This document shows, one piece after another, positions 45,335 through 54,915 of a stretch of 64,000 nt of DNA (position 1 is the first letter of the stretch; every line of letters starts with the position of its first letter). The DNA is from Campylobacter sp. 2014D-0216 (lineage in GTDB: Bacteria > Campylobacterota > Campylobacteria > Campylobacterales > Campylobacteraceae), in assembly GCF_014931215.1 (NCBI RefSeq), contig NZ_CP063089.1, positions 868,001 through 932,000 of the forward strand, written 5' to 3'. The translations under genes were made by a program, and so were the position numbers. The notes beneath the pieces were generated by a model. That model saw nothing but the letters and a program-made list of their open reading frames with translations, did no database searches and was not told where the DNA came from.

Positions 45335-47738
45335 CACTCAAAATAAAACCTTAAACGAAACAGAAAAAGAATTGCAAATTCTTTTAAAAGATGCAGGTGT
45401 GGATGAAATAGGAGAAAAACTACTTAAAGAGGTAGAAGATGTAAATAAAACGGAAAATTTTATGCATCAAAATGAAGTTCAAGCCATCACAGGTGCTACT
45501 GGATTTGCAGATAATACAATGGATACAATATCTAGCTTTTTCAAAGACCTCGAACCCTACCTACTCCCTTTTAAAATCATCATAAAAAGAGCAGATAATA
45601 CCCTTAGTGGAATTGATGCTTTGATAGAATATCAAAAAACAAAAGATGGTTTAAAAGTTTCTGTAAAAATTGGTTCTGAAATTATTGCTTCACAAATTTT
45701 TACAATAGGAATACCGATAATAAGAACAGCAGCCATTACAACTTATAGTGCGATAGCAATTGCAAGCGGCACCTTGTTAGGTGTTTTAGCAGCCATTAGT
45801 ATTGTTGGCACTGGTATGATAATTCTTTGGTGGATTAATTCTAAAATAGAAGATTGGTTAAAAGATAATGGTATTTCTTTTATTGATTTTATAAGAGAAT
45901 ATGAAACTCATTTAAGTTCTGAAGAAAAATATTATCATAACTTAGCACATTGTCATCAAACACAAATTAAGAATATGCAAAGAATTCAATTATATTATAA
46001 TGGTAAGATTTCAAAAGATTTAAAAAATTATTACTATCCTTTTTATGATGTTAAAAAAACTCCATCTTTACTTAATGAAAAAAGTTTACTCAAAAGCATA
46101 TCAAAAGATTATAAAGCATTAAGATTAAAAGATACAATAGATAATATCCACATTAACTCAGAATTTTATCTATTAAAAGCTTTATATTTTTGTGAAAGTT
46201 TTACAAGTTTTAATCAAAACAATCAAGCCTTATTTAACGAAGAAAAATTTCCTTATCGTTCTAGCTTTTATACTATATTCTTATTGCACAAAGATAAAAT
46301 CACAAATACTTACTTAAATGCAAGAAAAGAACTTTATAAAAGCGTTATAGAATTTAATTATTCTCAAAATAAAACCTTACTTGAGAATTTAGAGAAAAAC
46401 GACACCAAAGAAGATTCTAAGCTATTACGCTTTTATAATCTTTCTTTTAGCCACTTCATCTTAGAAAATAAAGATAAAAATAAAAAGCTTATATTTTTTG
46501 ACAATGCTTCATCTATGTCAAATCTTTTACATCTTTATGAGAACAATTGTGATATATTTGTTAAAGATGAGTCATTAATCGATATAGCTTTATTAGAACA
46601 AAACTATAATCTAGATTTTAATAAACTAAAAACAAGAGTATTTTTTTATGAAAAACTTCTTTTAGGCGCAAAGGAAGATGAAATTTTTTCTTTCAATGAT
46701 GAAAAAATAAATTATTATCTTAAATATGATGAGAATAATTTATATGCTTTAAAAGATTTAAACATTACTTATGATTATTATCATTGTAAGATTAAAAACT
46801 ATGTTTTAGCTAAAAATAGTTTAAATATAAAATTAGAACCTAAAAAGATAAGCAAGCACTATGCTTATGATGATTTAAACCATCAAGATCTAAATTTAAC
46901 CCACAATAACACTAGCATTACAAACAACACTGCTACTTCAAATTACATCAGCCTCATTATACAAGATGAACATGGCAAGGCTATTGATAATGCTAGTATT
47001 AGTATAAAAGGGTATGATCATGAAAAACTAATCAAGCAAAGCGTATTGAGATTAAAAACTAATAAAGAAGGTAAGATAAGATTTGATAGAGAAAAAGACT
47101 TTAGTAATTGTTATAGTTTTAAAGTTAGACTAGAAGATAACAAAGCTTATTTAGCCAAACCCTTACAAGATAGCAAAAGAATATTTAATAATTATATCAA
47201 TCATAAAATAGGACTTATACTTAGGTTTAAAAATAAAGATTATTTTAAATATGATGGTTTTTATTTATATCATTTTAAAGGAAAAGATTTAATAGCTTCT
47301 TATATGGCAAGAAGTGGAGTAGCTAAAGCTGATAATTTAAAACCATCAAATAAACAAATTGCTTTTAGTTTTTATCAAGATATAAAAGATAAAACTACCA
47401 AGAAAAAAGCATATTTTTATTATGATGATGAAAGTATTAAAGATAAATTTGGAAGCTTACCTGAAGGAAAGTATTATTTTAAAATCAATGAGATTCATTA
47501 CAACAAACAACCTGATTTTTTAAAAGATTATCCTTTTAGCATAGGTAAGACTTGGGGAAAGTATTGTGTTAGATTATACACAGATAAAGAATGCTCTAAA
47601 AGTTTTAAAGAAATAGAAATTTCAAATCCAAATGATGAAAAAGGAAAAAGCAAGAATAAAGAAAGTATGAGTAAGGGGGATTTGTACAACAATGCTATAA
47701 TAAACAATACTAACCTTAAAGGTAAAAAAAATGCTTAA
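45315..47738 (+). CDS. Membrane-segment T6SS effector (807 aa), probably C-terminally truncated
   Basis: The N-terminal ~375 residues differ from those of the neighbouring effectors and hold a long hydrophobic, Gly/Ala-rich hairpin (about 127-173). Residues ~378-790 are the same as residues ~517-930 of the 1421-residue effector, with a transthyretin-like fold segment ('DEHGKAIDNASISIKGY') and a further domain ('LPEGKYYF', 'WGKYCVRLYT'). It ends abruptly after 'SKGDLY' with the tail 'NNAIINNTNLKGKKNA'. The last domain is therefore cut before its end. It follows its immunity candidate with a 20-base overlap. Confidence 0.78.
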   Translation: MNEIELNTQNKTLNETEKELQILLKDAGVDEIGEKLLKEVEDVNKTENFMHQNEVQAITGATGFADNTMDTISSFFKDLEPYLLPFKIIIKRADNTLSGIDALIEYQKTKDGLKVSVKIGSEIIASQIFTIGIPIIRTAAITTYSAIAIASGTLLGVLAAISIVGTGMIILWWINSKIEDWLKDNGISFIDFIREYETHLSSEEKYYHNLAHCHQTQIKNMQRIQLYYNGKISKDLKNYYYPFYDVKKTPSLLNEKSLLKSISKDYKALRLKDTIDNIHINSEFYLLKALYFCESFTSFNQNNQALFNEEKFPYRSSFYTIFLLHKDKITNTYLNARKELYKSVIEFNYSQNKTLLENLEKNDTKEDSKLLRFYNLSFSHFILENKDKNKKLIFFDNASSMSNLLHLYENNCDIFVKDESLIDIALLEQNYNLDFNKLKTRVFFYEKLLLGAKEDEIFSFNDEKINYYLKYDENNLYALKDLNITYDYYHCKIKNYVLAKNSLNIKLEPKKISKHYAYDDLNHQDLNLTHNNTSITNNTATSNYISLIIQDEHGKAIDNASISIKGYDHEKLIKQSVLRLKTNKEGKIRFDREKDFSNCYSFKVRLEDNKAYLAKPLQDSKRIFNNYINHKIGLILRFKNKDYFKYDGFYLYHFKGKDLIASYMARSGVAKADNLKPSNKQIAFSFYQDIKDKTTKKKAYFYYDDESIKDKFGSLPEGKYYFKINEIHYNKQPDFLKDYPFSIGKTWGKYCVRLYTDKECSKSFKEIEISNPNDEKGKSKNKESMSKGDLYNNAIINNTNLKGKKNA
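46449..47686. repeat. Effector middle-domain direct repeat, copy 1 (1238 bases)
   Basis: Matches 50182-51419 at offset 3,733. It joins two otherwise different effectors and ends exactly where the 807-residue protein switches to its short tail. Confidence 0.88.
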
Positions 47739-47796
47739 AATATTAAAAAACTTTCATTGTAATTTTTACAAAAAATATATAAAAAACTATTTTTAA
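47731..47796 (+). pseudogene. Relic of a membrane-immunity gene start
   Basis: Twenty-two codons starting 'MLKILKNFHC' overlap the end of the 807-residue effector in the same way that the 44450 gene overlaps the 506-residue effector. The anchor segment is lost and the frame ends in TAA. It marks a deleted immunity gene in the array. Confidence 0.6.
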
Positions 47797-47813
47797 AACA
47801 CCAAGGAATATAA

Positions 47814-48644
47814 ATGAAAAAACCTTTTTATAAACTTAAAAGATTTTATATACTCTGTATTATATTGATCATAATACTTGCTGTGCTTGCAAAATTACTT
47901 TATTCTCCTTTATATACGATTTATTGGGGAATGTATCATTTTCCTAAAAAAGAACAAGAATTTAGAATTTTTGAAAAAATGACTTTAAATCCAAGTCCTA
48001 AAGATATGATTAAAATTGTAGATGATTATCAGCCTAAACTAGAAGACTTTAAAGATTTAAATGCAAAAATGCAAAAGGCTATTTTTGATTTTAAGGTTGC
48101 TAAATTTTTTGGATTTGAGGATAGGTACTTTGAAGTTTCTCTTAAAAGCTACATTGGTCTTTTCATTTTTCTACATGGCAAAGAACATACTTATTTTAAT
48201 TATCTTAATTTCATAAGTAATTTAAACTCAAATGAAAAACAAAAATACCTAAACTTAAGAGCCTCTACTAAAGATTTAGAAAAACAAATTTTTGAAGAAA
48301 AACTTAAATTTATAAAGCACTATGAAGAATTTTATGATTATTTAGATAGTATAGGCTATTTGGATAAGGGTTCTTGGTATAAAGCTATGGCAATCTATCC
48401 AAAAATAACAATTCGAGGTCTTCTTTTATTTCATAACAATCAATTGTGTTCTTCTAAGGATACAAATTTTATATTTCAAAACATGAAAGAAAACTATAAT
48501 ATATTTAATAATTTAGATCCGAATAGCTCAAAACTTCTCGATAGGACACTCGGAAAAGAATGGAAAGATTACCGCAAAAATGTATCAATCTTTATAGAAG
48601 ATACAATAAACAAAATCCAAAAGGCCTTAGATGAATGCAAATGA
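47814..48644 (+). CDS. Membrane-anchored probable immunity protein (276 aa)
   Basis: Paralogue of 42111-42950 with the same anchor (one Pro to Leu change) and the same central block, but with a different stretch at about residues 40-50 and a different last third. It overlaps the 1421-residue effector start by 14 bases, as its paralogue overlaps the 506-residue gene. The alternating same/different blocks suggest mosaic exchange that adjusts specificity in the C-terminal third. Confidence 0.78.
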   Translation: MKKPFYKLKRFYILCIILIIILAVLAKLLYSPLYTIYWGMYHFPKKEQEFRIFEKMTLNPSPKDMIKIVDDYQPKLEDFKDLNAKMQKAIFDFKVAKFFGFEDRYFEVSLKSYIGLFIFLHGKEHTYFNYLNFISNLNSNEKQKYLNLRASTKDLEKQIFEEKLKFIKHYEEFYDYLDSIGYLDKGSWYKAMAIYPKITIRGLLLFHNNQLCSSKDTNFIFQNMKENYNIFNNLDPNSSKLLDRTLGKEWKDYRKNVSIFIEDTINKIQKALDECK

Positions 48645-51600
48645 AATTAATACTAGTGTTCATAATGAAAACAATACCACTATTAACATTAAAGAAAGTA
48701 TAAAAGAAGCTCTAAGAGAAGGACAAGAGGTTATAGAAAGTGGTAGAGAAGGAATAGGAAAAGCAAGTAATACTTTCGATTTTTTTAGTGGTGGCTTCAA
48801 CCTTTCCCCCAACTCTCCCACTAAAGAAACCCTACAACCTTATATTCAAAAAGTTCAAGTTATTACAGAGAAAGTGGATAACAAACTAAAAATTACTGAA
48901 TATACCTTAGAGTATATTAACAATGGTGATATAACTAAAGTTTTAGTAAAACTAGGAGAAGAAGTTATACAAGATTTTGTTTTAAAAAAAGGCTTAGATA
49001 TTTCTAAAGAAATAGCACTTATCTTGTCTAGAGGAAAAATTATTTTTGGTATAATTATTTTTGCTGGAGGAAGTGTTATATCTTACTATTTTTCTGAAAA
49101 CATTAAAGAATTAACAAAAAAACTGCTAATAAACACTCAAGATTTGCTTAATAAAATCGGAGATAAAATTAAACCTCCTGTTGTATGCCCTAATAATTCT
49201 ATAACACCTAATGGTCAATGTATTGATCATCCAAATGATTTTTTTCAAAAACTAATCAATCCTTTCTCCCTCTTCACTCCACGCCCCTACCCTAGCTATT
49301 CAAAACAATACAAACTTGCCCTAGCAAAGAAAAAAGAACTTATAACTAAAACAAGTATAGCTTCTACAACTTACAATTTTATAGATGAAGAATATTTAAA
49401 AAACATACAAGATTTAAAAGAACAAGAAAAAATCATTGAACAAGAAGAACAAAAATATCAATTTGATTTAAAACTTTATAAAGAAGATAATAAAATAAAA
49501 AATGAAATTTTTAATTCTTTATTTAAATCTTTAAATGAAAAGCTAAGCTTTCAATTAAAACAAGAAAGAAATACTTTTTTAAATTCCAATCAAGGCTTAA
49601 GTATTATTGCTAATAAACAATACCTACTAAAGACTTTAAACTTGCAAGATATCAACAACATCAACATCGATTCAAAACCCTATTTATTAAAAGCTTTATA
49701 TTTTTGTGAAGATTGTGTTTTATATGATAAAGATAAGCAAGCTTTATTTGATGAAAACACAATAAAAGAATTAGAATTTAACTCTAGCTTTTATACTATC
49801 TTTATCTCTCATAAAAACAAACTAAATGATACTTATTTAAATGCAAGAAAAGAACTTTATAAAAGTATTGATGAATTTAAAAGACTTGGTTTTAAAGATT
49901 TAGAACATGCTTATCAAACTTATATGAGTTCTTTTACTATCAATGAAGAATTAAATAGCAAAGATAAAACAATCAATAAAAACGAAAATAAAGAAATAAA
50001 TAAAAACTTAAATAAAGATAAAAATTCAAATCAAGAAAACAATACAAAAGAAAATACAGACACTATAATAAAAAATACAAATTTTAACAATGAAACTTCT
50101 TTAAAAACAAAACAAAGCAATACCATTATAGATGATACAAAAGAAGATTTTAAGATTGTATCTTATCACCTTAAAAACCTAAGCCACTTCATCTTAGAAA
50201 ATAAAGATAAAAATAAAAAGCTTATATTTTTTGACAATGCTTCATCTATGTCAAATCTTTTACATCTTTATGAGAACAATTGTGATATATTTGTTAAAGA
50301 TGAGTCATTAATCGATATAGCTTTATTAGAACAAAACTATAATCTAGATTTTAATAAACTAAAAACAAGAGTATTTTTTTATGAAAAACTTCTTTTAGGC
50401 GCAAAGGAAGATGAAATTTTTTCTTTCAATGATGAAAAAATAAATTATTATCTTAAATATGATGAGAATAATTTATATGCTTTAAAAGATTTAAACATTA
50501 CTTATGATTATTATCATTGTAAGATTAAAAACTATGTTTTAGCTAAAAATAGTTTAAATATAAAATTAGAACCTAAAAAGATAAGCAAGCACTATGCTTA
50601 TGATGATTTAAACCATCAAGATCTAAATTTAACCCACAATAACACTAGCATTACAAACAACACTGCTACTTCAAATTACATCAGCCTCATTATACAAGAT
50701 GAACATGGCAAGGCTATTGATAATGCTAGTATTAGTATAAAAGGGTATGATCATGAAAAACTAATCAAGCAAAGCGTATTGAGATTAAAAACTAATAAAG
50801 AAGGTAAGATAAGATTTGATAGAGAAAAAGACTTTAGTAATTGTTATAGTTTTAAAGTTAGACTAGAAGATAACAAAGCTTATTTAGCCAAACCCTTACA
50901 AGATAGCAAAAGAATATTTAATAATTATATCAATCATAAAATAGGACTTATACTTAGGTTTAAAAATAAAGATTATTTTAAATATGATGGTTTTTATTTA
51001 TATCATTTTAAAGGAAAAGATTTAATAGCTTCTTATATGGCAAGAAGTGGAGTAGCTAAAGCTGATAATTTAAAACCATCAAATAAACAAATTGCTTTTA
51101 GTTTTTATCAAGATATAAAAGATAAAACTACCAAGAAAAAAGCATATTTTTATTATGATGATGAAAGTATTAAAGATAAATTTGGAAGCTTACCTGAAGG
51201 AAAGTATTATTTTAAAATCAATGAGATTCATTACAACAAACAACCTGATTTTTTAAAAGATTATCCTTTTAGCATAGGTAAGACTTGGGGAAAGTATTGT
51301 GTTAGATTATACACAGATAAAGAATGCTCTAAAAGTTTTAAAGAAATAGAAATTTCAAATCCAAATGATGAAAAAGGAAAAAGCAAGAATAAAGAAAGTA
51401 TGAGTAAGGGGGATTTGTATCTTTATAACATTAATGAAAAGGGAGAATTTGGTAGCAATGGCAGTATAGGAATACTTAATGGGGTATTGTTTGAAAACTT
51501 ACTAAAGCATTTAGGTTATGTTGTAAATGAAGAGGAGTTGCTTTGCGAATTAGAAGTTAAATACCCCCCAAAACCAAATAATAAAATTGTATTTGCAAGT

Positions 51601-52896
51601 GATAATATAAATCCAAATACTCCATTCGCACCAGGGACTTATATAAGCTTACAACTAGAAAAAGAAAGCGATGAAAAGCTAAAATGGGCTTTTGTGGAAT
51701 GCGAAAGCAAAGAAAAATTAAATTTATTATTGCATGATTGCAACGGCTATGTTGATGAAAAAAACCTTAAAGTGTTATTTGAAAACGATGATTTAATTTA
51801 TAATGAAAACTACGAAGATAATGTTTTATCTTTTTGCTTACCTATAAATAGAAGCAATGAACCTAAAGAAGATATGCAAGATTATAAATACTATATAGTT
51901 GTATTTGCTTATAGTAGTGAAAAAACTATACCTAATTTAGAAGATCATTATATCATTATAGATATGAGCTTTAGAGTAGGAGTTGGAGATGATGATAGTG
52001 TAAGAGAGGGGGTATTGAGAGAAAGTATTAAGAATGCAAACGAAAACAATTCAACAAAAGACATTATTTATACAAACTGCATTTTTAGCGTATCAAAAGC
52101 TATAGAGTTTTTAATAGCCTGCAATAGATTAAAAAAAAATAATAAAATAGATAACAATATTTTTTTTAAAACTTACCCTCAACTTGCCGGAAAAATCGCT
52201 TATATTTATTATAGGTTTGATTTGGCAAATGAAAAATTTATAAAAAGCGTAAAAGATGGAGATGAATACTTAAAAGAAAGAGAGAAATTTTATATAACTG
52301 CTTCAGAAATTTACAATCAAAATCCTATTTATAGACTTACCTTTGAAAAAAACATCCAAAATGAAGATGTTGATATAGAAATTATAAAAGATTTTTTAAA
52401 AAACTTTGCCAAAAGATTAAATATAAACGAAAAAGATCTACCTATAATTACAAATAATCCTAATAAAGGAAATTCTGGAGATTATGATTTTACAACTAAT
52501 ATTTTGAGTTTAAACACAAGAGCACATTATATTGATTTCATTGATACTATCATACATGAATTTAGACATTTTTATATTTGTCGCATAAACATCAACCCCA
52601 ATAATAGCTTAGAAAGGTTGCTTTTTTTAAATACAATGGAATTATATATACAATGGAATCATTATAATATTTTTAATGCTTATAATAAAAAATGTTTGCC
52701 TTTTGATAGTGCTGAACATGGAACACATAAATGTTTTATAAATAAAACTTACTATGAAAGCAGAAAAAAAATTGTAATTGCAAAAGGCAAAAAAAAGGAT
52801 CTAACAGCTTCTCCTTTGTATTTTATACAACCGTGTGAAAGGGATACTAAGATCATTGCTGGAAAATTTAGAGAAAAAATAGGGATAATACAATGA
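48631..52896 (+). CDS. Large membrane-segment T6SS effector with HExxH metallopeptidase-like C-terminus
   Basis: This 1421-residue protein has a head with a membrane segment (~137-155), an Asn/Lys-rich linker (~450-510) and a middle domain shared with the 807-residue effector. A transthyretin-like segment ('DEHGKAIDNASISIKGY') and a domain with 'LPEGKYYF...WGKYC...GSNGSIGIL' follow; the latter recalls DUF2778/L,D-transpeptidase-like folds but lacks the Cys. A unique C-terminus contains 'IIHEFRHFYI', an HExxH zinc site (His1309, Glu1310, His1313). It probably attacks envelope or protein targets. Start and stop overlap the neighbouring genes by 14 and 4 bases. Confidence 0.8.
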   Translation: MNANEINTSVHNENNTTINIKESIKEALREGQEVIESGREGIGKASNTFDFFSGGFNLSPNSPTKETLQPYIQKVQVITEKVDNKLKITEYTLEYINNGDITKVLVKLGEEVIQDFVLKKGLDISKEIALILSRGKIIFGIIIFAGGSVISYYFSENIKELTKKLLINTQDLLNKIGDKIKPPVVCPNNSITPNGQCIDHPNDFFQKLINPFSLFTPRPYPSYSKQYKLALAKKKELITKTSIASTTYNFIDEEYLKNIQDLKEQEKIIEQEEQKYQFDLKLYKEDNKIKNEIFNSLFKSLNEKLSFQLKQERNTFLNSNQGLSIIANKQYLLKTLNLQDINNINIDSKPYLLKALYFCEDCVLYDKDKQALFDENTIKELEFNSSFYTIFISHKNKLNDTYLNARKELYKSIDEFKRLGFKDLEHAYQTYMSSFTINEELNSKDKTINKNENKEINKNLNKDKNSNQENNTKENTDTIIKNTNFNNETSLKTKQSNTIIDDTKEDFKIVSYHLKNLSHFILENKDKNKKLIFFDNASSMSNLLHLYENNCDIFVKDESLIDIALLEQNYNLDFNKLKTRVFFYEKLLLGAKEDEIFSFNDEKINYYLKYDENNLYALKDLNITYDYYHCKIKNYVLAKNSLNIKLEPKKISKHYAYDDLNHQDLNLTHNNTSITNNTATSNYISLIIQDEHGKAIDNASISIKGYDHEKLIKQSVLRLKTNKEGKIRFDREKDFSNCYSFKVRLEDNKAYLAKPLQDSKRIFNNYINHKIGLILRFKNKDYFKYDGFYLYHFKGKDLIASYMARSGVAKADNLKPSNKQIAFSFYQDIKDKTTKKKAYFYYDDESIKDKFGSLPEGKYYFKINEIHYNKQPDFLKDYPFSIGKTWGKYCVRLYTDKECSKSFKEIEISNPNDEKGKSKNKESMSKGDLYLYNINEKGEFGSNGSIGILNGVLFENLLKHLGYVVNEEELLCELEVKYPPKPNNKIVFASDNINPNTPFAPGTYISLQLEKESDEKLKWAFVECESKEKLNLLLHDCNGYVDEKNLKVLFENDDLIYNENYEDNVLSFCLPINRSNEPKEDMQDYKYYIVVFAYSSEKTIPNLEDHYIIIDMSFRVGVGDDDSVREGVLRESIKNANENNSTKDIIYTNCIFSVSKAIEFLIACNRLKKNNKIDNNIFFKTYPQLAGKIAYIYYRFDLANEKFIKSVKDGDEYLKEREKFYITASEIYNQNPIYRLTFEKNIQNEDVDIEIIKDFLKNFAKRLNINEKDLPIITNNPNKGNSGDYDFTTNILSLNTRAHYIDFIDTIIHEFRHFYICRININPNNSLERLLFLNTMELYIQWNHYNIFNAYNKKCLPFDSAEHGTHKCFINKTYYESRKKIVIAKGKKKDLTASPLYFIQPCERDTKIIAGKFREKIGIIQ
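48795..50045. repeat. Effector N-terminal direct repeat, copy 2
   Basis: Partner of 43101-44351. Beyond its end this copy has about 60 extra bases ('ENTDTIIKNTNFNNETSLK') before similarity resumes briefly ('KQSNTIIDD'). Confidence 0.85.
50182..51419. repeat. Effector middle-domain direct repeat, copy 2
   Basis: Partner of 46449-47686. Here the domain continues into the unique C-terminal part with the HExxH site. Confidence 0.88.
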
Positions 52897-54134
52897 ATAA
52901 CAACATAGGGCCATTACCAAATAAAAAAAAATATAAACATTTTTTACAAACCAAAAAAAATTCACAAGCACTTTATCTAGGTATAAATACCAATATAAAA
53001 TGTTTTAACAATATATGTCCTAGTGAAAAACAAGATTGGGTTATTGAATACTTGTTGGATAATAAACTTGATGAATTTTACAATCCCAAATTTGGTATTT
53101 ATTTAGGTAAAATCATTTTTAACAAAAAAGGCAACAAACTTATCCCAGAATACATACCTACAAGTATTGAAAATTTAGAAGAAGAAATTATAAAAATCAA
53201 AAATCCTCTATGGATAGCTGAAAAAAATGGTGACTATGTCGAACCCAAAATCACCTCTACAACAGAAGGACAAAGCTACCGCATAACAAGCCCAAAAAAC
53301 CTAGAATATCAATGTAAAATAGAAAAAGATACAACTGTACTAAATCAAGAACAAATCTTATCTTATGTAAGTGAAATTCATAGCGAAAATGTAAAAATAA
53401 TTCAAGATTATATAGAACAAATTTATAAAGATAATGGTATAAAACCTTACGCATTTGATGATGAACTTTATGAAGAATTAGGTAACCTAGGAATAATTAC
53501 CCAAAGACAAGTAGAAGGTTTTAAAAACGATCGCTTAATTAAGAAAAATTCCTTATTGCTTGTTATGTTGGATTATTTAGCTAGACAAGATAGAAAAAGC
53601 AAAGATTATTTGATTACTTTTGATGATGAGTATTTTTATGATTATTTTGTTTTTAGCTTAGGCGGGTTTATATTGAAACTTTCACAGGGTATGCTTCAAA
53701 ATGAAATCAATTCTCTTTTTAATCCTGCGGCTTATATAGATGATACAAAAATACATTACAATAAATTAAATGATGAATTAAGCAAAAAATACGAAAAAGA
53801 AATATTTGACATGGGATTTGAAAAACGAGGTAATTATTTTGTGGATTATTTTGATTATAGTTTTAATTACAATGGGTTTTTTGAGATTAATAAATACAAC
53901 GGATCATATTATGATGAGCTAAATTTGGCTTCTAGTTTGGATTCACCCAATATTATTTGCTATGATAAAAGCTCCATAAAAAAATGCATACTAAGCCCCT
54001 CTACCCTAGGCAAATACTATTTTCAAATAAGTAGATACCACGAAGAAGTTTTCTTTGAACTTTTAAGACCATATTATCCTAATATGAAAAACCTTCCCAA
54101 AGGATGGAATAAAGAAATGATCGAAAAAATATAA
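52893..54134 (+). CDS. Unknown protein after the metallopeptidase effector, possible immunity (413 aa)
   Basis: It overlaps the effector stop by four bases (ATGA), so it is translationally coupled. No signal peptide or clear membrane segment is present, although a hydrophobic stretch ('YFVFSLGGFILKLSQGM') lies near residue 255. The protein is rich in Tyr, Asp and Asn. Position suggests immunity against the C-terminal domain, or a helper. It ends tail-to-tail with tssL, two bases apart, with no obvious terminator between them. Confidence 0.7.
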   Translation: MNNNIGPLPNKKKYKHFLQTKKNSQALYLGINTNIKCFNNICPSEKQDWVIEYLLDNKLDEFYNPKFGIYLGKIIFNKKGNKLIPEYIPTSIENLEEEIIKIKNPLWIAEKNGDYVEPKITSTTEGQSYRITSPKNLEYQCKIEKDTTVLNQEQILSYVSEIHSENVKIIQDYIEQIYKDNGIKPYAFDDELYEELGNLGIITQRQVEGFKNDRLIKKNSLLLVMLDYLARQDRKSKDYLITFDDEYFYDYFVFSLGGFILKLSQGMLQNEINSLFNPAAYIDDTKIHYNKLNDELSKKYEKEIFDMGFEKRGNYFVDYFDYSFNYNGFFEINKYNGSYYDELNLASSLDSPNIICYDKSSIKKCILSPSTLGKYYFQISRYHEEVFFELLRPYYPNMKNLPKGWNKEMIEKI

Positions 54135-54136
54135 TC

Positions 54137-54907
54137 TTATAACTTTTTTATATTTTCAATCAAACTACTAACATTAGAGTCTATTTTGGTATTGTGAGTT
54201 TGCAAATCAAAAATAGCAAAAATAAAAAAAATCAAAATACACCCTATAGGTATAACAACTAACGCAAATTTCATAAATCTGCGTTGAAAATATTGCCAAA
54301 AATTCTCCTTATTTGCGCCGCTATAAGCTTTTTCAAAAGCTGTTTTATCTGTTAAATTTATAAGCGGAGTTAACGCTGATGCTATATTATTACAAAGATA
54401 AATAATTTTTTCTTCGACATCCTTTTCATGAGAATACTTTCCCTTATATCCCAAAATCAAACACACGTATATAAATTCTAGAAAATCTTTGTTTTTAGAT
54501 GGATTAGATAACCAAGAAAGCGCTATATCGTAAAAATTATCACCACCTAAAGTCTCATCAAACAATCTAACCGTTAAAGTATGATTTGCCCACGAGCTAT
54601 TAATAAATAAATCATTTTTCATTAAGCTTTCATCTATAAATACACATAAACAATATCTTAATTTTATAATATCTTTTTCATTATATTCTTTAAAAGTACT
54701 TAACTTTGAACTCCAAACCAAAATTTCATTTACAAGCTTTTCTTTAAGATTTTCTATATAAACAGCATCTAAAGAATGAACCTTAGATAATCTATAAACA
54801 AGCAAAAGAATTTCCAAGCAATTATCAACAACCTTGTTAATCTCTAAACCTTTCAAATCACTTTCTAATAGTAAAGATTTTTCTTTAAATTGCACTTCTT
54901 TTTGCAT
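54137..54907 (-). CDS. tssL: TssL, inner-membrane T6SS protein (DotU family)
   Basis: This DotU-like protein has a helical cytoplasmic domain ('YCLCVFIDESLM', 'LGGDNFYDIALSWL', 'LILGYKGKY') and one C-terminal membrane segment (about 212-233). I chose the ATG at 54905-54907 (256 residues) because AAGGAGTATT lies just before it. An upstream ATG giving eight more residues would overlap tssK and lacks such a site. TssL joins TssM in the membrane complex and contacts the baseplate through TssK. No peptidoglycan-binding domain is present. Confidence 0.93.
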   Translation of the reverse strand: MQKEVQFKEKSLLLESDLKGLEINKVVDNCLEILLLVYRLSKVHSLDAVYIENLKEKLVNEILVWSSKLSTFKEYNEKDIIKLRYCLCVFIDESLMKNDLFINSSWANHTLTVRLFDETLGGDNFYDIALSWLSNPSKNKDFLEFIYVCLILGYKGKYSHEKDVEEKIIYLCNNIASALTPLINLTDKTAFEKAYSGANKENFWQYFQRRFMKFALVVIPIGCILIFFIFAIFDLQTHNTKIDSNVSSLIENIKKL

Positions 54908-54915
54908 AATACTCC

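Noticed and set aside
54131-54140. Terminator between the convergent 52893 gene and tssL
   Set aside because: The stops are two bases apart and no stem-loop with T run is visible.
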